NCBI GenBank assembly: GCA_904419315.1 | Contig: CAJFQY010000026.1 | Span: forward strand, 1-26,607 | Source of the DNA: Zongyangia gallinarum | Lineage (GTDB): Bacteria > Bacillota > Clostridia > Oscillospirales > Ruminococcaceae | DNA: 26,607 bases | Direction of reading: 5' to 3' | In this document: piece by piece, positions 14,429 to 23,162 of the stretch | Layout: each line of letters starts with the position of its first letter | How positions within the stretch are numbered: the first letter of the stretch is position 1 | Notes under the pieces: model-generated | Seen by the model: only the letters and a program-made list of their open reading frames with translations | Database searches by the model: none | Told to the model about the DNA's origin: nothing | Made by a program: the position numbers and the translations under genes

Positions 14429-14975
14429 CCTTTCGGTGCGTCCTATCCTTCTGATTTCTTTTTTTGTTATGTTTAAATAGATTATACAATAAAACCTGTC
14501 GTTGTTTCAAGCGGAATTTTACTTTTGTACCAAATTTTTTGAACGGAATCATCAATTTTGACAGGAATTTGCGGATCTTGCGGCCTAGCCAAACTAATAG
14601 AATCAATACAGGGCGGATAAGCACCCGATAGATAAAACGAAACACGGCTTTGACCGCACGAATAATCAACTTTGAGATCTTCATGACCAAGGAACCGATA
14701 GTAAAATAATAAATTACACCGCCAAGAAGTTCTCCCAGCACAATGAAAAAACGCAGCTGCCCGCCTATAGACTGCATCATATAAAAGAAGGTCACGAGCG
14801 CACATACAGCGAAAAATAAAGCGTCTTCCAAAAAAACAATGGCTGCTGGATTTTTGACGGCAATCCGAATAATCCGAAAGACATCATAAAATGCACCTAA
14901 TCCAGCACCGATAAGGCACGCGATGAGAAACACCTGGGTTTGCTGAGCGATCATCACATTCACTTGCCTTACCAT
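14391..14975 (-). CDS. yabQ: Spore cortex biosynthesis protein YabQ
   Basis: The 194-residue product has an N-terminal half with about four membrane helices (VFLIACLIGAGLGAFYDVFR, ALFFAVCALVTFFYMM, FIVLGELLGGVIYYFTIG and a further one near VLILLVWLG). A strongly basic tail (KHNKKRNQKDRTHRKGGKN) follows. The early GAxYDxFRIIR motif is diagnostic. In Bacillus, YabQ localises to the forespore membrane and is needed for cortex formation under sigma-E. The start could be ATG 14975 (very close GGAAAGG) or ATG 14954; the latter begins MIAQQTQVF, nearer to the family. It ends inside the divIC start region, so the two are translationally linked. Confidence 0.92.
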   Translation of the reverse strand: MVRQVNVMIAQQTQVFLIACLIGAGLGAFYDVFRIIRIAVKNPAAIVFLEDALFFAVCALVTFFYMMQSIGGQLRFFIVLGELLGGVIYYFTIGSLVMKISKLIIRAVKAVFRFIYRVLIRPVLILLVWLGRKIRKFLSKLMIPFKKFGTKVKFRLKQRQVLLYNLFKHNKKRNQKDRTHRKGGKNGGNKKRKS

Positions 14976-15014
14976 ACCTTTCCGGATGTTCTATTCTTCC
15001 TGTGATGGAAGGGT

Positions 15015-15299
15015 TTACTTGAAAATTTTAGACAGGAATCCTCCGCCCTTTTGGGGTTGTTCATCCGCATAGGATAAGGAATAAATCTCCCCCTCCAATG
15101 TCAGCTCTCCTGTATCTACATTCAGCTTGTTGATGTGGAGATTAAAGCCCTTTACCGTCAGCTCTCCTAAATCGGTAAACAGGATAACGCTTTGTTCATC
15201 AAAGCTGTCTATATCAGCAACTCCGGACACACTCAAAGCCCGTCTATCCTCTAAGATCAGATTATGGGGCAATTTTACTACTTTTTTCTCGTCTACCAT
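15015..15299 (-). CDS. yabP: Sporulation protein YabP
   Basis: The 94-residue YabP/YqfC-family protein has the typical HNLILEDRRALSVSGVADID start, FDEQSVILFTDLGELTVKGF and NKLNVDTGELTLEGEIYSLS repeats of short beta strands. Its end QPQKGGGFLSKIFK is typical too. It acts with YabQ in spore development under sigma-E in Bacillus; biochemical role unknown. ATG 15299 (MVDEKK) is preferred over ATG 15314, because GGAGGT lies 7 bases before the former and nothing before the latter. A terminator (15338-15385) precedes it, so yabP-yabQ-divIC should begin a separate transcript from rqcP, although I could not find a clear sigma-E promoter in the short gap. Confidence 0.94.
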   Translation of the reverse strand: MVDEKKVVKLPHNLILEDRRALSVSGVADIDSFDEQSVILFTDLGELTVKGFNLHINKLNVDTGELTLEGEIYSLSYADEQPQKGGGFLSKIFK

Positions 15300-15337
15300 T
15301 TTCTTGACCTCCATTACTGATTTTGCGGCAAAGCAAA

Positions 15338-15385
15338 AAACTCCTGTTGCCCATCAATGCATTTTATGATGGACAACAGGAGTTT
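15338..15385 (-). terminator. Intrinsic terminator after rqcP
   Basis: A 19-bp inverted repeat (15338-15356 with 15367-15385) has one non-Watson-Crick position. That position is a G-U pair in minus-strand RNA but a C-A mismatch in plus-strand RNA, so the hairpin is tuned to the minus strand. A TTTTTT run follows. Confidence 0.85.
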
Positions 15386-15396
15386 ATGACTGCAGG

Positions 15397-15639
15397 CTAT
15401 TCCACCACTTCATAGTGGGTGGCGGCGTTTTCTTTGTTGGCGTATTCGCTCACCTTGAGTACCCGCACCTTCAGCGGACGGCTTCCCATGTTAATTTCCA
15501 CAATGTCTCCCTCTTTTACATCATAGGAGGCTCTTGCGGCCTTACCGTTGACAACGATACGGCCAGCATCACAGGCCTCATTCGCAATGGTACGACGCTT
15601 AATCAGCCTCGTTACCTTGAGGTATTTATCTAGTCTCAT
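15397..15639 (-). CDS. rqcP: S4-domain RNA-binding protein RqcP (YabO)
   Basis: The 80-residue protein is a stand-alone S4 domain (MRLDKYLKVTRLIKRRTIAN, GRIVVNGKAARASYDVKEGD) with the short C-terminal strand region of the RqcP/Hsp15 group. RqcP works with RqcH on stalled 50S subunits to add C-terminal alanine tails in ribosome rescue. AAAGGGG precedes ATG 15639. Neighbouring terminators on both sides (15338-15385 and 15688-15715) isolate it as its own transcript in the yab cluster. Confidence 0.92.
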   Translation of the reverse strand: MRLDKYLKVTRLIKRRTIANEACDAGRIVVNGKAARASYDVKEGDIVEINMGSRPLKVRVLKVSEYANKENAATHYEVVE

Positions 15640-15687
15640 CGCTTTTCCCCTTTCTACGTCTCATCATTTTCACTGAAGTAAGCAACA

Positions 15688-15715
15688 AAAAAACCGGTTA
15701 GAAAACCGGTTTTTT
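15688..15715. terminator. Intrinsic terminator between hup and rqcP
   Basis: A 12-bp stem with CCGGTT core (15688-15699 with 15704-15715), loop AGAA, has runs of A on the left and T on the right, so it can act in both directions. It lies 17 bases past the hup stop. Confidence 0.8.
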
Positions 15716-15732
15716 AACACATCGATGTTTTC

Positions 15733-16008
15733 TTATTTTGCGACTGCATCCTTCAGAGCCTTGCCGGCTTTAAAGGTCGGCAGTTTAGATGCGGGAATGG
15801 TGATCTCCTCTTTTGTTCTGGGATTTCTGCCCTTTCTCTCGCCGCGCTCCTTTACTTCAAATGTGCCAAAACCAACAATTTGGATTTTCTCGCCCTTGAC
15901 CAGTGCTTCCGTAATGGAATCGATAACAGCACCAACGACTTTATCGCTCTCTTTTTTAGAGATATCTGCTTTTTCTGCAACCAGATTTATCAGTTCTGCC
16001 TTTGTCAT
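15733..16008 (-). CDS. hup: DNA-binding protein HU
   Basis: The 91-residue histone-like protein bends and compacts DNA as a homodimer. It shows MTKAELINLVAEKADISKKE, the IQIVGFGTFEVKERGERKGR strand and arm, and the minor-groove arm RNPRTKEEITIPASKLPTFK with its Pro tip. GGAGG lies 8 bases before ATG 16008. Insertion of hup between mazG and rqcP is a common clostridial variation on the Bacillus order. Confidence 0.97.
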   Translation of the reverse strand: MTKAELINLVAEKADISKKESDKVVGAVIDSITEALVKGEKIQIVGFGTFEVKERGERKGRNPRTKEEITIPASKLPTFKAGKALKDAVAK

Positions 16009-16065
16009 GTGAATTTCCTCCGTATTTCAAGTTTAATTTCCTAAAACGGCTGCTCTTAATTTGGG

Positions 16066-16875
16066 TCAACCGTTTGACAACTTTGCTTTTGCCTCTTTCC
16101 AAAGGCCATCAAGACTCTCTAGATCTGCTTTTTTCATATCCACCCCGTTCTGGTCTGCCAAAGTTTCGACTACGGCAAACCGACGGATGAACTTTTCTGT
16201 CGCCTCCCCTAGGCATTCCTCTGCGTCAACATCCAAAAATCTGGATACATTGACAGCCGCGAAAAAAACATCGCCCATTTCTTCCCTACAGTGCAATGTC
16301 TCACCCAGGGCAATCGCTTGCTCCAATTCTGCAATTTCGCTTTTTAGTTCGGAAAGCGCTCCGGCAACATCATCGTAATCAAAGCCCGCCCGGGCCGCCC
16401 GCTGCTGCACCTTGGCACTGCGCATCAGGGCCGGAAGTACTTTGGGAACATTCTGCAAGGTTTCTGTGGCTGTTTTCTGGCCTTTGGTCGCCTGTTTAAT
16501 TTTATCCCAGTTGACGAGCACTTGGTCGCTGTCTTTCACCTTGATATCACCAAAGATGTGCGGATGCCGGATAATGAGTTTCTGACAGATATCGTTAGCC
16601 ACATCATCAAAGTTGAAACGGCCTTCTTCCTCCTCCATACGGGCGTGAAACACCACCTGGAGCAGTACGTCACCTAATTCCTCACGAAGCAGCTTTGGAT
16701 CCTCGTTATCAATGGCCTCCAGAACCTCGTAGGTCTCCTCTAAAAAGTTTTTCCGGATAGAGTGATGGTCCTGCTCTCGGTCCCAGGGGCAACCATTCTC
16801 CCCACGGAGGATCTCCATGATAGCAAGGAGGTCATCCATGTTATATCTGTCTTTGCGCTTAAATTCCCGTGGCAT
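16066..16875 (-). CDS. mazG: Nucleoside triphosphate pyrophosphohydrolase MazG
   Basis: The 269-residue protein holds two tandem MazG domains, each with the paired acidic metal-binding helices: EETYEVLEAIDNEDPKLLRE and EELGDVLLQVVFHA in the first, and ALSELKSEIAELEQAIA and REEMGDVFFAAVNVSRFL in the second. The N-terminal CPWDREQDHHSIRKNFLEE is the family hallmark. It hydrolyses non-canonical NTPs to NMP and pyrophosphate. This is the short form without the methylase domain fused in Bacillus YabN. AAAGGTG precedes ATG 16875. A hairpin lies 32-61 bases upstream, between it and the flippase gene. Confidence 0.95.
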   Translation of the reverse strand: MPREFKRKDRYNMDDLLAIMEILRGENGCPWDREQDHHSIRKNFLEETYEVLEAIDNEDPKLLREELGDVLLQVVFHARMEEEEGRFNFDDVANDICQKLIIRHPHIFGDIKVKDSDQVLVNWDKIKQATKGQKTATETLQNVPKVLPALMRSAKVQQRAARAGFDYDDVAGALSELKSEIAELEQAIALGETLHCREEMGDVFFAAVNVSRFLDVDAEECLGEATEKFIRRFAVVETLADQNGVDMKKADLESLDGLWKEAKAKLSNG

Positions 16876-16906
16876 AACTTCACCTTTATTCTTATCGCAT
16901 CCCGCC

Positions 16907-16936
16907 TGAAAAATCCACGAATTGCTGGATTTTTCA
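16907..16936 (-). terminator. Hairpin terminator or attenuator before mazG
   Basis: An 11-bp perfect inverted repeat (16907-16917 with 16926-16936) follows the flippase-like gene by 15 bases and ends in TTTTTCA on the minus strand. Only about 30 bases remain before mazG and no promoter is evident in them, so it may attenuate rather than fully end transcription. Confidence 0.55.
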
Positions 16937-16951
16937 TGAGCAAGTTATATC

Positions 16952-18694
16952 TTACCTTATCAGACCTCGTTTTTCAAGTAGTTTTGCGATTTTTTCTCCT
17001 TTCGGAAGCATAATCACGTCATCTTTGGTAATGGCATGGATCAAAAACAAAGAGACAAGATAAACCACACATGCCAGTGCGATTGCTCCGATGACAGAGA
17101 GGGTATTTCCCAGTCTCACGTGGAGCAGTCCAAAGCTGGCCCATCCTGTGGCAGCGCATATTCCTCCTGCAATCAAGGGCTTGATAAAGACACCGACCAA
17201 ATTGGGGACTACATCTGTAATTCTACATAAGCAGATAATACCGGCGACAACAATAATCAAATAACAGATAATGGTGCCAATCGGCGCTCCGTTGATGTTA
17301 ACCGATGGAACCGCCACCAGAAAAAAGTTGATCCCCAGCTTGACAATTCCTCCTGCCACCATCAGCTTCACCGGCAGATCCGGCCGTCCCACCGCCTGGA
17401 GCATGCTGTTGATTGGCGTAGCTACCGCCACGAAAATGGCCGCAATTCCCAGCATCTGCAACAAAGGCGTAGCAATGACAGCCTCTGCCGCCCTGGCAGA
17501 AAAGAGCATCTGCAGGATCGGCCCTGCCAGGGCAAAGAGTCCCAGTCCCGCCGGAATTGCCACCAAACAGGTCATGCGAATGACAGCCTCCACATTTCGG
17601 CGCAATTCCTTTTCACTTCTGGTAGCCCAAGCCGTGGCCACCGCAGGCAGAGCACTGACGCCAAGGGTCGTGGTGAGGGAGGGCACCAGATTAAAGATGG
17701 TAATGGCTAGCGCCTGGTAAGACCCGAAAAGATAATTGGGAATTTGGCCAAGGCTCATTCCCTCGGGAATCAGCCCCTGATACATGGATAAAACTGCGGT
17801 ACTGTCCTGCCCAATGGCAGTATCCAGCCGGTTCATCACCGATACCAGGTCAATCATGGAGGTCAGATTGACTGCGACCGCTCCCAAACAGACCGGAATG
17901 GCCAGCCGGATGAGCCGGCGGCGCAGCTGCTTTGCCGGGCGAGGCTCCGGCGATGCTTCTACCTCCGCTTCTGTAATACCGTCACCCCTGCATTTATGGC
18001 GGATCCAAAGATAAGCGACGCCGCCTAAGGTGCTCAGAGTGACGCCGAAAATAGCGCCGGCCGCTGCATAGGGCAAACTAGCCGCTTGGGCTTGCTCCAT
18101 GGTGGCAACCGCCTGGCCAAAGACAGGACCCCCACTTTCAAATTGTCTTGCACCCCACAGCAGCATAAGATAAGCGCCTAGCAATCCTCCGGCCAGCTTG
18201 ATAATCGCCTCTACAATCTGAGACACTGCCGTGGGATACATATTTCGCAGTCCCTGATAATAGCCCCGGTAAGCCGAGGTCATACATCCGAAAAAGATTG
18301 CCGGGGAGATGGCAATCACCGACCAAAACGCTCCAGGGTTTCCCACTGCCCGGACAAAAAGCCCTGAACCGAATACAATGAGCGAAAGGCCCGCAATGCC
18401 CATGATAAAAAAAAGCGCCGTAGAAATCCGCATAATCCTTCGAATGTCTTTGAAACGGCGCAGGGCAGCATTTTCCGCCACCATCTTGGCTACTGCCACC
18501 GGCAGTCCTGCAATAGAGAGAGCATAGATGGGATTAAACAGCCCATAGGCTGTGGTAAAATAGCCCATTCCTTCCCCGCCTATAAGGTTGGTCAGGGGGA
18601 TTTTAAATACTGCGCCAATGAGTTTGACAATAACGGTGGCAACCATTAAAATAATCGCACCGTGCAGGAAACTCTGCTTGGGTCTGTTCGGCAT
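16952..18694 (-). CDS. SpoVB/YabM-family polysaccharide or lipid flippase (MOP superfamily)
   Basis: The 580-residue protein has about 14 membrane helices and matches the PST/SpoVB branch of the MOP exporters. It opens with FLHGAIILMVATVIVKLIGA followed by KIPLTNLIGGEGMGYFTTAY, the usual SpoVB/MurJ-like start, and repeats the pattern mid-protein (IRLAIPVCLGAVAVNLTSMI). Members move lipid-linked cell-wall or cortex precursors across the membrane. Its place directly upstream of mazG corresponds to yabM in Bacillus; SpoVB itself is a close paralogue, so I leave the symbol open. AGGGGGAAG lies about 10 bases before ATG 18694. The 81-base gap from glnN contains only a weak TTGCC/GGCAA hairpin and no clear promoter. 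Confidence 0.9.
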   Translation of the reverse strand: MPNRPKQSFLHGAIILMVATVIVKLIGAVFKIPLTNLIGGEGMGYFTTAYGLFNPIYALSIAGLPVAVAKMVAENAALRRFKDIRRIMRISTALFFIMGIAGLSLIVFGSGLFVRAVGNPGAFWSVIAISPAIFFGCMTSAYRGYYQGLRNMYPTAVSQIVEAIIKLAGGLLGAYLMLLWGARQFESGGPVFGQAVATMEQAQAASLPYAAAGAIFGVTLSTLGGVAYLWIRHKCRGDGITEAEVEASPEPRPAKQLRRRLIRLAIPVCLGAVAVNLTSMIDLVSVMNRLDTAIGQDSTAVLSMYQGLIPEGMSLGQIPNYLFGSYQALAITIFNLVPSLTTTLGVSALPAVATAWATRSEKELRRNVEAVIRMTCLVAIPAGLGLFALAGPILQMLFSARAAEAVIATPLLQMLGIAAIFVAVATPINSMLQAVGRPDLPVKLMVAGGIVKLGINFFLVAVPSVNINGAPIGTIICYLIIVVAGIICLCRITDVVPNLVGVFIKPLIAGGICAATGWASFGLLHVRLGNTLSVIGAIALACVVYLVSLFLIHAITKDDVIMLPKGEKIAKLLEKRGLIR

Positions 18695-18775
18695 GTAAGC
18701 TACTTCCCCCTTGTCGATTTGCCCTAAATAGGCAATTTGTCCCCTCTCTTTATAAGTATTGTCCCATAGTTTTAA

Positions 18776-20893
18776 TTATACATTATAGAGAATCTCTTCA
18801 TAGGTGGGAATCGGCCAGATCTTCTTGTCCACAATTACTTCTAGCGCATCCGCAATAGCTCGGATCTTATTCATAGCCGGCAGGATCTGATCCCTACATT
18901 GAATGGCCCGCTGTTCCATCTCCTGCAGCGCGGCAATCCGCTCAGCAATCTGGCCCAACTCGATAACGGCACTATCCAGCTCATCCAACTTCCGGCTGAT
19001 AAATTCCAGCCGCTGTTCCTGGGATTTGGCTGTATATTGGTGGGCCCGGACAGCGGTAATGCTCTGAGCAAGTTCGGTGGCATACCGCATAACCGCCGGA
19101 TAGATCTCCCGATTGACCATCCGCACCATGGTGTTAGCCTCAATAAGTAGGTGCTTGCTGTAGCGCTCCAGCATTACCTCTTCCCGGGCGCGCAACTCGC
19201 TCTCCCGGCAGACATGGTACCTTGAGAATAAGTCAATCGCCCGTTGATGGGTAAGAATTTTCGCGGCACTCACCGTATCCGAGATACAGGGCAGCCCTCT
19301 CTTGGCCGCTTCTGCCGGCCATTCCGGCGCATAACTGTTGCCGTTATAGATGACTTTCCCGTGTTTCAGATAGATCTCCTTGATAATTTTGACGATTTCC
19401 CCGTCAAAATCCCGGCAGTTTTCCAAGCGTTCCGAGATCCAGTCCAAGGATTCCGCCACCATGGTGTTGAGGGTGGCGTTAACCCAGGATACCGACATAG
19501 AAGAGCCGAGCATCCGAAATTCAAATTTGGAGCCGGTAAAGGCAAAGGGAGAGGTTCGGTTTCGGTCAGTCGCGTCTACCTGCAATTGAGGCAGGGAGGG
19601 AATGCCAAAGTCCACGACAGCACCGCTCTGATACTCTTCCTCACCGGATTCCCCTGCCAAACGTTTTAAAACCGAAAGCATGGAATCGCCTAGACAGATG
19701 GAAACAATGGAAGGGGGCGCTTCATAGCCTCCCAAACGCTGGTCATTGCCAGCACTGGAAGCTGCTGTGCGCAATAGGGGCGCATACAGATCGATAGCGC
19801 GAATCACCGCACATAAAAACATGAGAAATTTCGCGTTGTCATAAGGATTATCCCCTGGTTCCAGCAGATTCTGACCATTATCGGTCATGAGGGACCAATT
19901 GTTGTGCTTACCCGAACCGTTGACATAGGCGAAGGGTTTTTCATGGAGCAGGCAGACCAACCGATGGCGCAATGCCACCCGATGCAATGTTTCCATCATC
20001 AGCTGGTTTTGATCGGCAGAAATATTGTCCACCGTAAAGATTGGGGCCAATTCGTGTTGACAGGGTGCGGCCTCGTTATGTTTGGTCTTGGCGGATACCC
20101 CCATACTCCAAAGCTCTTCATCGATTTCCTTCATAAAAAGGGAAACCCGCTCATTGAGGGAAGCGTAATAGTGATCGTCCAACTCCTGGCACTTGGGGGG
20201 ACGGGCACCAAATAGGGTGCGGCCGCAAAGCTTTAGGTCCTCCCGTTTTTGATAGGTTTCCAGATCAATGAGGAAGTATTCCTGTTCAGCGCCCACCGCC
20301 GCCCTGACATGCCGGACCTGATGGTCTCCAAACAGGCGGAGCAGGCGCAGCGCCTCTTTTTCCAAAGCACGTGCCGCACGGAGGAGCGGAGTCTTTTCAT
20401 CCAAAGAATCCCCATTATAGGAACAAAACGCAGTGGGAATACACAGGGTCACCCCCGATTTGTCCTCCTTGAGGAAGGCTGGCGAAGTTGGGTCCCACAT
20501 GGTGTACCCTCTCGCTTCGAAAGTACAGCGCAGCCCGCCAGAAGGAAAAGAGGAAGCGTCTGATTCTCCCTTAATGAGCATCTTCCCTGAAAACTCCATG
20601 ATGGCGCCGCCGCCAGAAGTAGTGGACATAAAAGACTCATATTTCTCCGCTGTGCAACCGTTTAGTGGCTGGAACCAGTGGGTATAGTGGGTAGCGCCCA
20701 TGGCCACTGCCCAGTCCTTCATGGCGTTGGCCACCACCTCCGCCAGTTTTGCGTCCAACATTCTGCCTTCATCAATGACCTTTTTCAGCTCTCTATAGGT
20801 TTCTTCCGGCAGTCTTTCCTGCATCACCCGATCATCAAAGACATGGGTGCCAAAAATATCACACAGTTTACAATCTCGGATTGAATCTTCCAT
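18776..20893 (-). CDS. glnN: Glutamine synthetase type III (GlnN)
   Basis: The 705-residue enzyme makes glutamine from glutamate, ammonia and ATP. It shows GSIII-specific wording: THWFQPLNGCTAEKYESFM, FPSGGLRCTFEARGYTMWDP, GAEQEYFLID, AKTKHNEAAPCQHELAPIF, VNGSGKHNNWSL, RLGGYEAPPSIVSICLGDSM and DRNRTSPFAFTGSKFEFRML. A long C-terminal helical section follows. About 700 residues is normal for type III, against about 450 for type I. GGGAGG lies 7 bases before ATG 20893. It follows mtaD by 14 bases and thus belongs to the punA-mtaD-glnN unit; no regulatory glnR or TnrA-type site was seen. Confidence 0.97.
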   Translation of the reverse strand: MEDSIRDCKLCDIFGTHVFDDRVMQERLPEETYRELKKVIDEGRMLDAKLAEVVANAMKDWAVAMGATHYTHWFQPLNGCTAEKYESFMSTTSGGGAIMEFSGKMLIKGESDASSFPSGGLRCTFEARGYTMWDPTSPAFLKEDKSGVTLCIPTAFCSYNGDSLDEKTPLLRAARALEKEALRLLRLFGDHQVRHVRAAVGAEQEYFLIDLETYQKREDLKLCGRTLFGARPPKCQELDDHYYASLNERVSLFMKEIDEELWSMGVSAKTKHNEAAPCQHELAPIFTVDNISADQNQLMMETLHRVALRHRLVCLLHEKPFAYVNGSGKHNNWSLMTDNGQNLLEPGDNPYDNAKFLMFLCAVIRAIDLYAPLLRTAASSAGNDQRLGGYEAPPSIVSICLGDSMLSVLKRLAGESGEEEYQSGAVVDFGIPSLPQLQVDATDRNRTSPFAFTGSKFEFRMLGSSMSVSWVNATLNTMVAESLDWISERLENCRDFDGEIVKIIKEIYLKHGKVIYNGNSYAPEWPAEAAKRGLPCISDTVSAAKILTHQRAIDLFSRYHVCRESELRAREEVMLERYSKHLLIEANTMVRMVNREIYPAVMRYATELAQSITAVRAHQYTAKSQEQRLEFISRKLDELDSAVIELGQIAERIAALQEMEQRAIQCRDQILPAMNKIRAIADALEVIVDKKIWPIPTYEEILYNV

Positions 20894-20907
20894 CTGATTG
20901 CCTCCCC

Positions 20908-22200
20908 TTATAATTTCTCTAAAATCTCCCCGGAGGAACGGGCACAGCCAGCTATGATTCCTTCATCTCCTAGGGTGAGATAGACTCCATCTCTATATAA
21001 AACCCGCCCGTCACACATGGTCAGCACCACATCAGAAGAGCGGGCTGCGTAGACAATGGCGTTTAGTTCGTCGAACACCGGCTGAATATGCGGCCGATGT
21101 AGATCGATCACCGCTAAATCCGCCTGAAATCCCTCTTTGATGAGCCCGCAATTTTTCCGTCCCTGGCTGAGAGCGCCTGCTCGGGTCGCCATATAAAGCA
21201 CCTCTTCCGGCGGGAGGGCGCAGGGATCCCCAGTGCTGCCTTTGCAAAGCAGGGAGGCCAGCCGCAGTTCTGCAAGCATGTCTAGATTATTGTTGCTGGC
21301 AGCGCCGTCGGTACCGATAGCCACACAAATGCCGCTGCTGCGCAGGGCCGCCACATCGGCAATTCCGCTGCCCAGCTTCAGGTTGCTGGCCGGACAATGG
21401 GCAACACTGGCCCCATGCTCCGCCAAAAGGCGGCGGTCCTCCTCTTCCAGATGGACACAGTGGGCAAAATGGGTAGGTCCATTTAAAATACCACAATCGG
21501 CGAAATAGCGTGCTGGAGAACGTCCCCCATGCCGGGTTTTGCATTCTTCCTGTTCCTTTTTTGTCTCAGAAAGGTGGATATGGGTAATGCTCCCCCATTC
21601 CTGAGCGAGGGCTGCCATCTCCCGCACGGTATGTTCGTCTGTGGTATATTCCGCATGCAGGCAGGTATCCACCAGGATCCGGCCATTCTGAGCGCCATTC
21701 CACTTTTGGTGCATCTCCTTCAGGTGAACTACCATGGGGTTTTGCTCGAAAGACGCGCTTTGTCCCACCGACGTCACCCCTACCGCCAGATTGCACTTGA
21801 TTCCTGTTTCTTCTACTGCACGGGCAATCTCATCCACCGAAAAATACATCTCGGAAAAGCTGGTGACGCCGCTGGCCAACATCTCTGCGATCCCCAACAT
21901 AGCGCCGTAATAGAAGTGTTCTCCTTGAATCTTTGCCTCAAAGGGGAACACCTTCTCCTGAAGCCAACGGTCCAGGGGCAGTCCTTCCGCATAGCCTCGC
22001 AACAAGGTCATAGCCACATGACAGTGGGCATTGACAAGACCAGGGATCAGCACCTTGTCCCGACCCGCATAAACTTCTCCATAGTCTTCCTGGGGCATCT
22101 TATGGGAAATATAATCTATTTTATCTCCTTTAATGCCCACATAACAATGCCGACGCACCTTAAAGTTTTCATCAATGATGGTAATATCACGAAACAGCAT
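20908..22200 (-). CDS. mtaD: S-adenosylhomocysteine / 5'-methylthioadenosine deaminase
   Basis: The 430-residue cytosolic amidohydrolase matches the MtaD/SAH deaminase group (TrzN/AtzA-like). It shows the metal pair in PGLVNAHCHVAMTLLRGYAE, THIHLSETKKEQEE, a His in THFAHCVHLEEED, HCPASNLKLGSGIADV and the Asp in GTDGAASNNNLDM. The product is S-inosylhomocysteine or methylthioinosine plus ammonia. GGAGGAG lies 5 bases before ATG 22200. It is 18 bases past punA and 14 before glnN, so it is the middle gene of a three-gene purine/nitrogen unit. Substrate preference between SAH, MTA and adenosine is not resolvable from sequence. Confidence 0.92.
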   Translation of the reverse strand: MLFRDITIIDENFKVRRHCYVGIKGDKIDYISHKMPQEDYGEVYAGRDKVLIPGLVNAHCHVAMTLLRGYAEGLPLDRWLQEKVFPFEAKIQGEHFYYGAMLGIAEMLASGVTSFSEMYFSVDEIARAVEETGIKCNLAVGVTSVGQSASFEQNPMVVHLKEMHQKWNGAQNGRILVDTCLHAEYTTDEHTVREMAALAQEWGSITHIHLSETKKEQEECKTRHGGRSPARYFADCGILNGPTHFAHCVHLEEEDRRLLAEHGASVAHCPASNLKLGSGIADVAALRSSGICVAIGTDGAASNNNLDMLAELRLASLLCKGSTGDPCALPPEEVLYMATRAGALSQGRKNCGLIKEGFQADLAVIDLHRPHIQPVFDELNAIVYAARSSDVVLTMCDGRVLYRDGVYLTLGDEGIIAGCARSSGEILEKL

Positions 22201-22218
22201 TTTTCTCCTCCGCTTGTC

Positions 22219-23037
22219 TCACAGCTTTTCAAGGATGGCGGATAACAACTTCTGAAATACTCCGGCCCTTCGGGAGGTGATCTCTACCACCTCTTCATCG
22301 GTAATAGGCTGTGCTAGCATTCCCGCCGCCAGATTCGAGATGCAGGAAATTCCAAGAACCTTCATGCCGCAGTGGGCTGCTGCAATCACTTCTGGTACCG
22401 TAGACATGCCTACTGCGTCACAGCCTAAAGTCCGCAGAGCCCGAATTTCCGCAGGTGTTTCAAATTGAGGGCCTGACATAAACCCATAAACGCCCTCCCG
22501 CAACATGACACCGCATTCCCCCGCTGCTTTTCGCGCGATCTCCATAAGCGTTGGATCATAGGCGTGGGACATATCAAAAAAGCGCGGCCCTAATTCTTCA
22601 ATGTTCTTTCCTCTGGCTGGAGATTCTGTAAAAAATTTCACATGATCGGTAATCAGCATAAAATCCCCCGGCTGGAAGCTTCCATTGATTCCTCCCGCTG
22701 CATTGGTGACAACCAGTTTGTCCACCCCTAAAAGATGCAATACTCTGGTGGGATAAGCTACCTGCTCCATGGAAAAGCCCTCGTAATAGTGATATCTTCC
22801 TGAGAGAAGGAGAACTTTCTTCCCACCTAATTCCACAAAATGCATCTGATAGGCATGGGACTGATTGGTGCCCTTTGGAAAATGCGGAATCTCTTCATAG
22901 GCAATGGTGACCGCTTGCGGAAAATGTTTGGCATATTCGCCCAATCCCGACCCTAAGATAACCGCTGCGTCCGGCTTCTCCCCAATTTTCTCTCCGATAT
23001 ACATTGCCGACGCCGCATAATCTGTATAATCAAACAC
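22219..23037 (-). CDS. punA: Purine nucleoside phosphorylase, PNP-I family
   Basis: The 272-residue enzyme phosphorolyses inosine and guanosine (trimeric, high-molecular-type motif set): VILGSGLGEYAKHF, phosphate/ribose site SGRYHYYEGFSM, TNAAGGINGSFQPGDF, and the base-binding YGFMSGPQFETPAEIR with GMSTVPEVIAA. GTG 23037 (then FDYTDYAAS) is chosen over GTG 23067, since AAAGGGGAG lies 7 bases before it and nothing supports the farther start. It is the first gene of punA-mtaD-glnN, about 50 bases after the terminator of the zinc-ribbon gene; no promoter was clearly found in that gap. Confidence 0.95.
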   Translation of the reverse strand: MFDYTDYAASAMYIGEKIGEKPDAAVILGSGLGEYAKHFPQAVTIAYEEIPHFPKGTNQSHAYQMHFVELGGKKVLLLSGRYHYYEGFSMEQVAYPTRVLHLLGVDKLVVTNAAGGINGSFQPGDFMLITDHVKFFTESPARGKNIEELGPRFFDMSHAYDPTLMEIARKAAGECGVMLREGVYGFMSGPQFETPAEIRALRTLGCDAVGMSTVPEVIAAAHCGMKVLGISCISNLAAGMLAQPITDEEVVEITSRRAGVFQKLLSAILEKL

Positions 23038-23089
23038 TCTGTCTCTCCCCTTTCGAAAACCGTCCACCCATGTGTACAGAAAGAAAAAT

Positions 23090-23119
23090 GCCCGGTAACG
23101 AAGCGATTCGTTACCGGGC
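23090..23119 (-). terminator. Intrinsic terminator of the zinc-ribbon gene
   Basis: A 13-bp perfect stem (23090-23102 with 23107-23119) with GCGA loop (TCGC on the transcript) is followed on the minus strand by ATTTTTCTTT. It lies 44 bases past the gene's stop and before punA. Confidence 0.85.
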
Positions 23120-23162
23120 CTCCTATTATGATTCTCGCTCTATGTCCGGCTCGACGGTTATT

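Noticed and set aside
18725..18750. TTGCC/GGCAA hairpin between glnN and the flippase gene as a terminator
   Set aside because: Five to six base pairs with no T run; may be fortuitous.
21529..22245. Plus-strand 238-codon frame opposite mtaD
   Set aside because: It is antisense to the complete MtaD enzyme with intact metal ligands, and lacks any family-like sequence.
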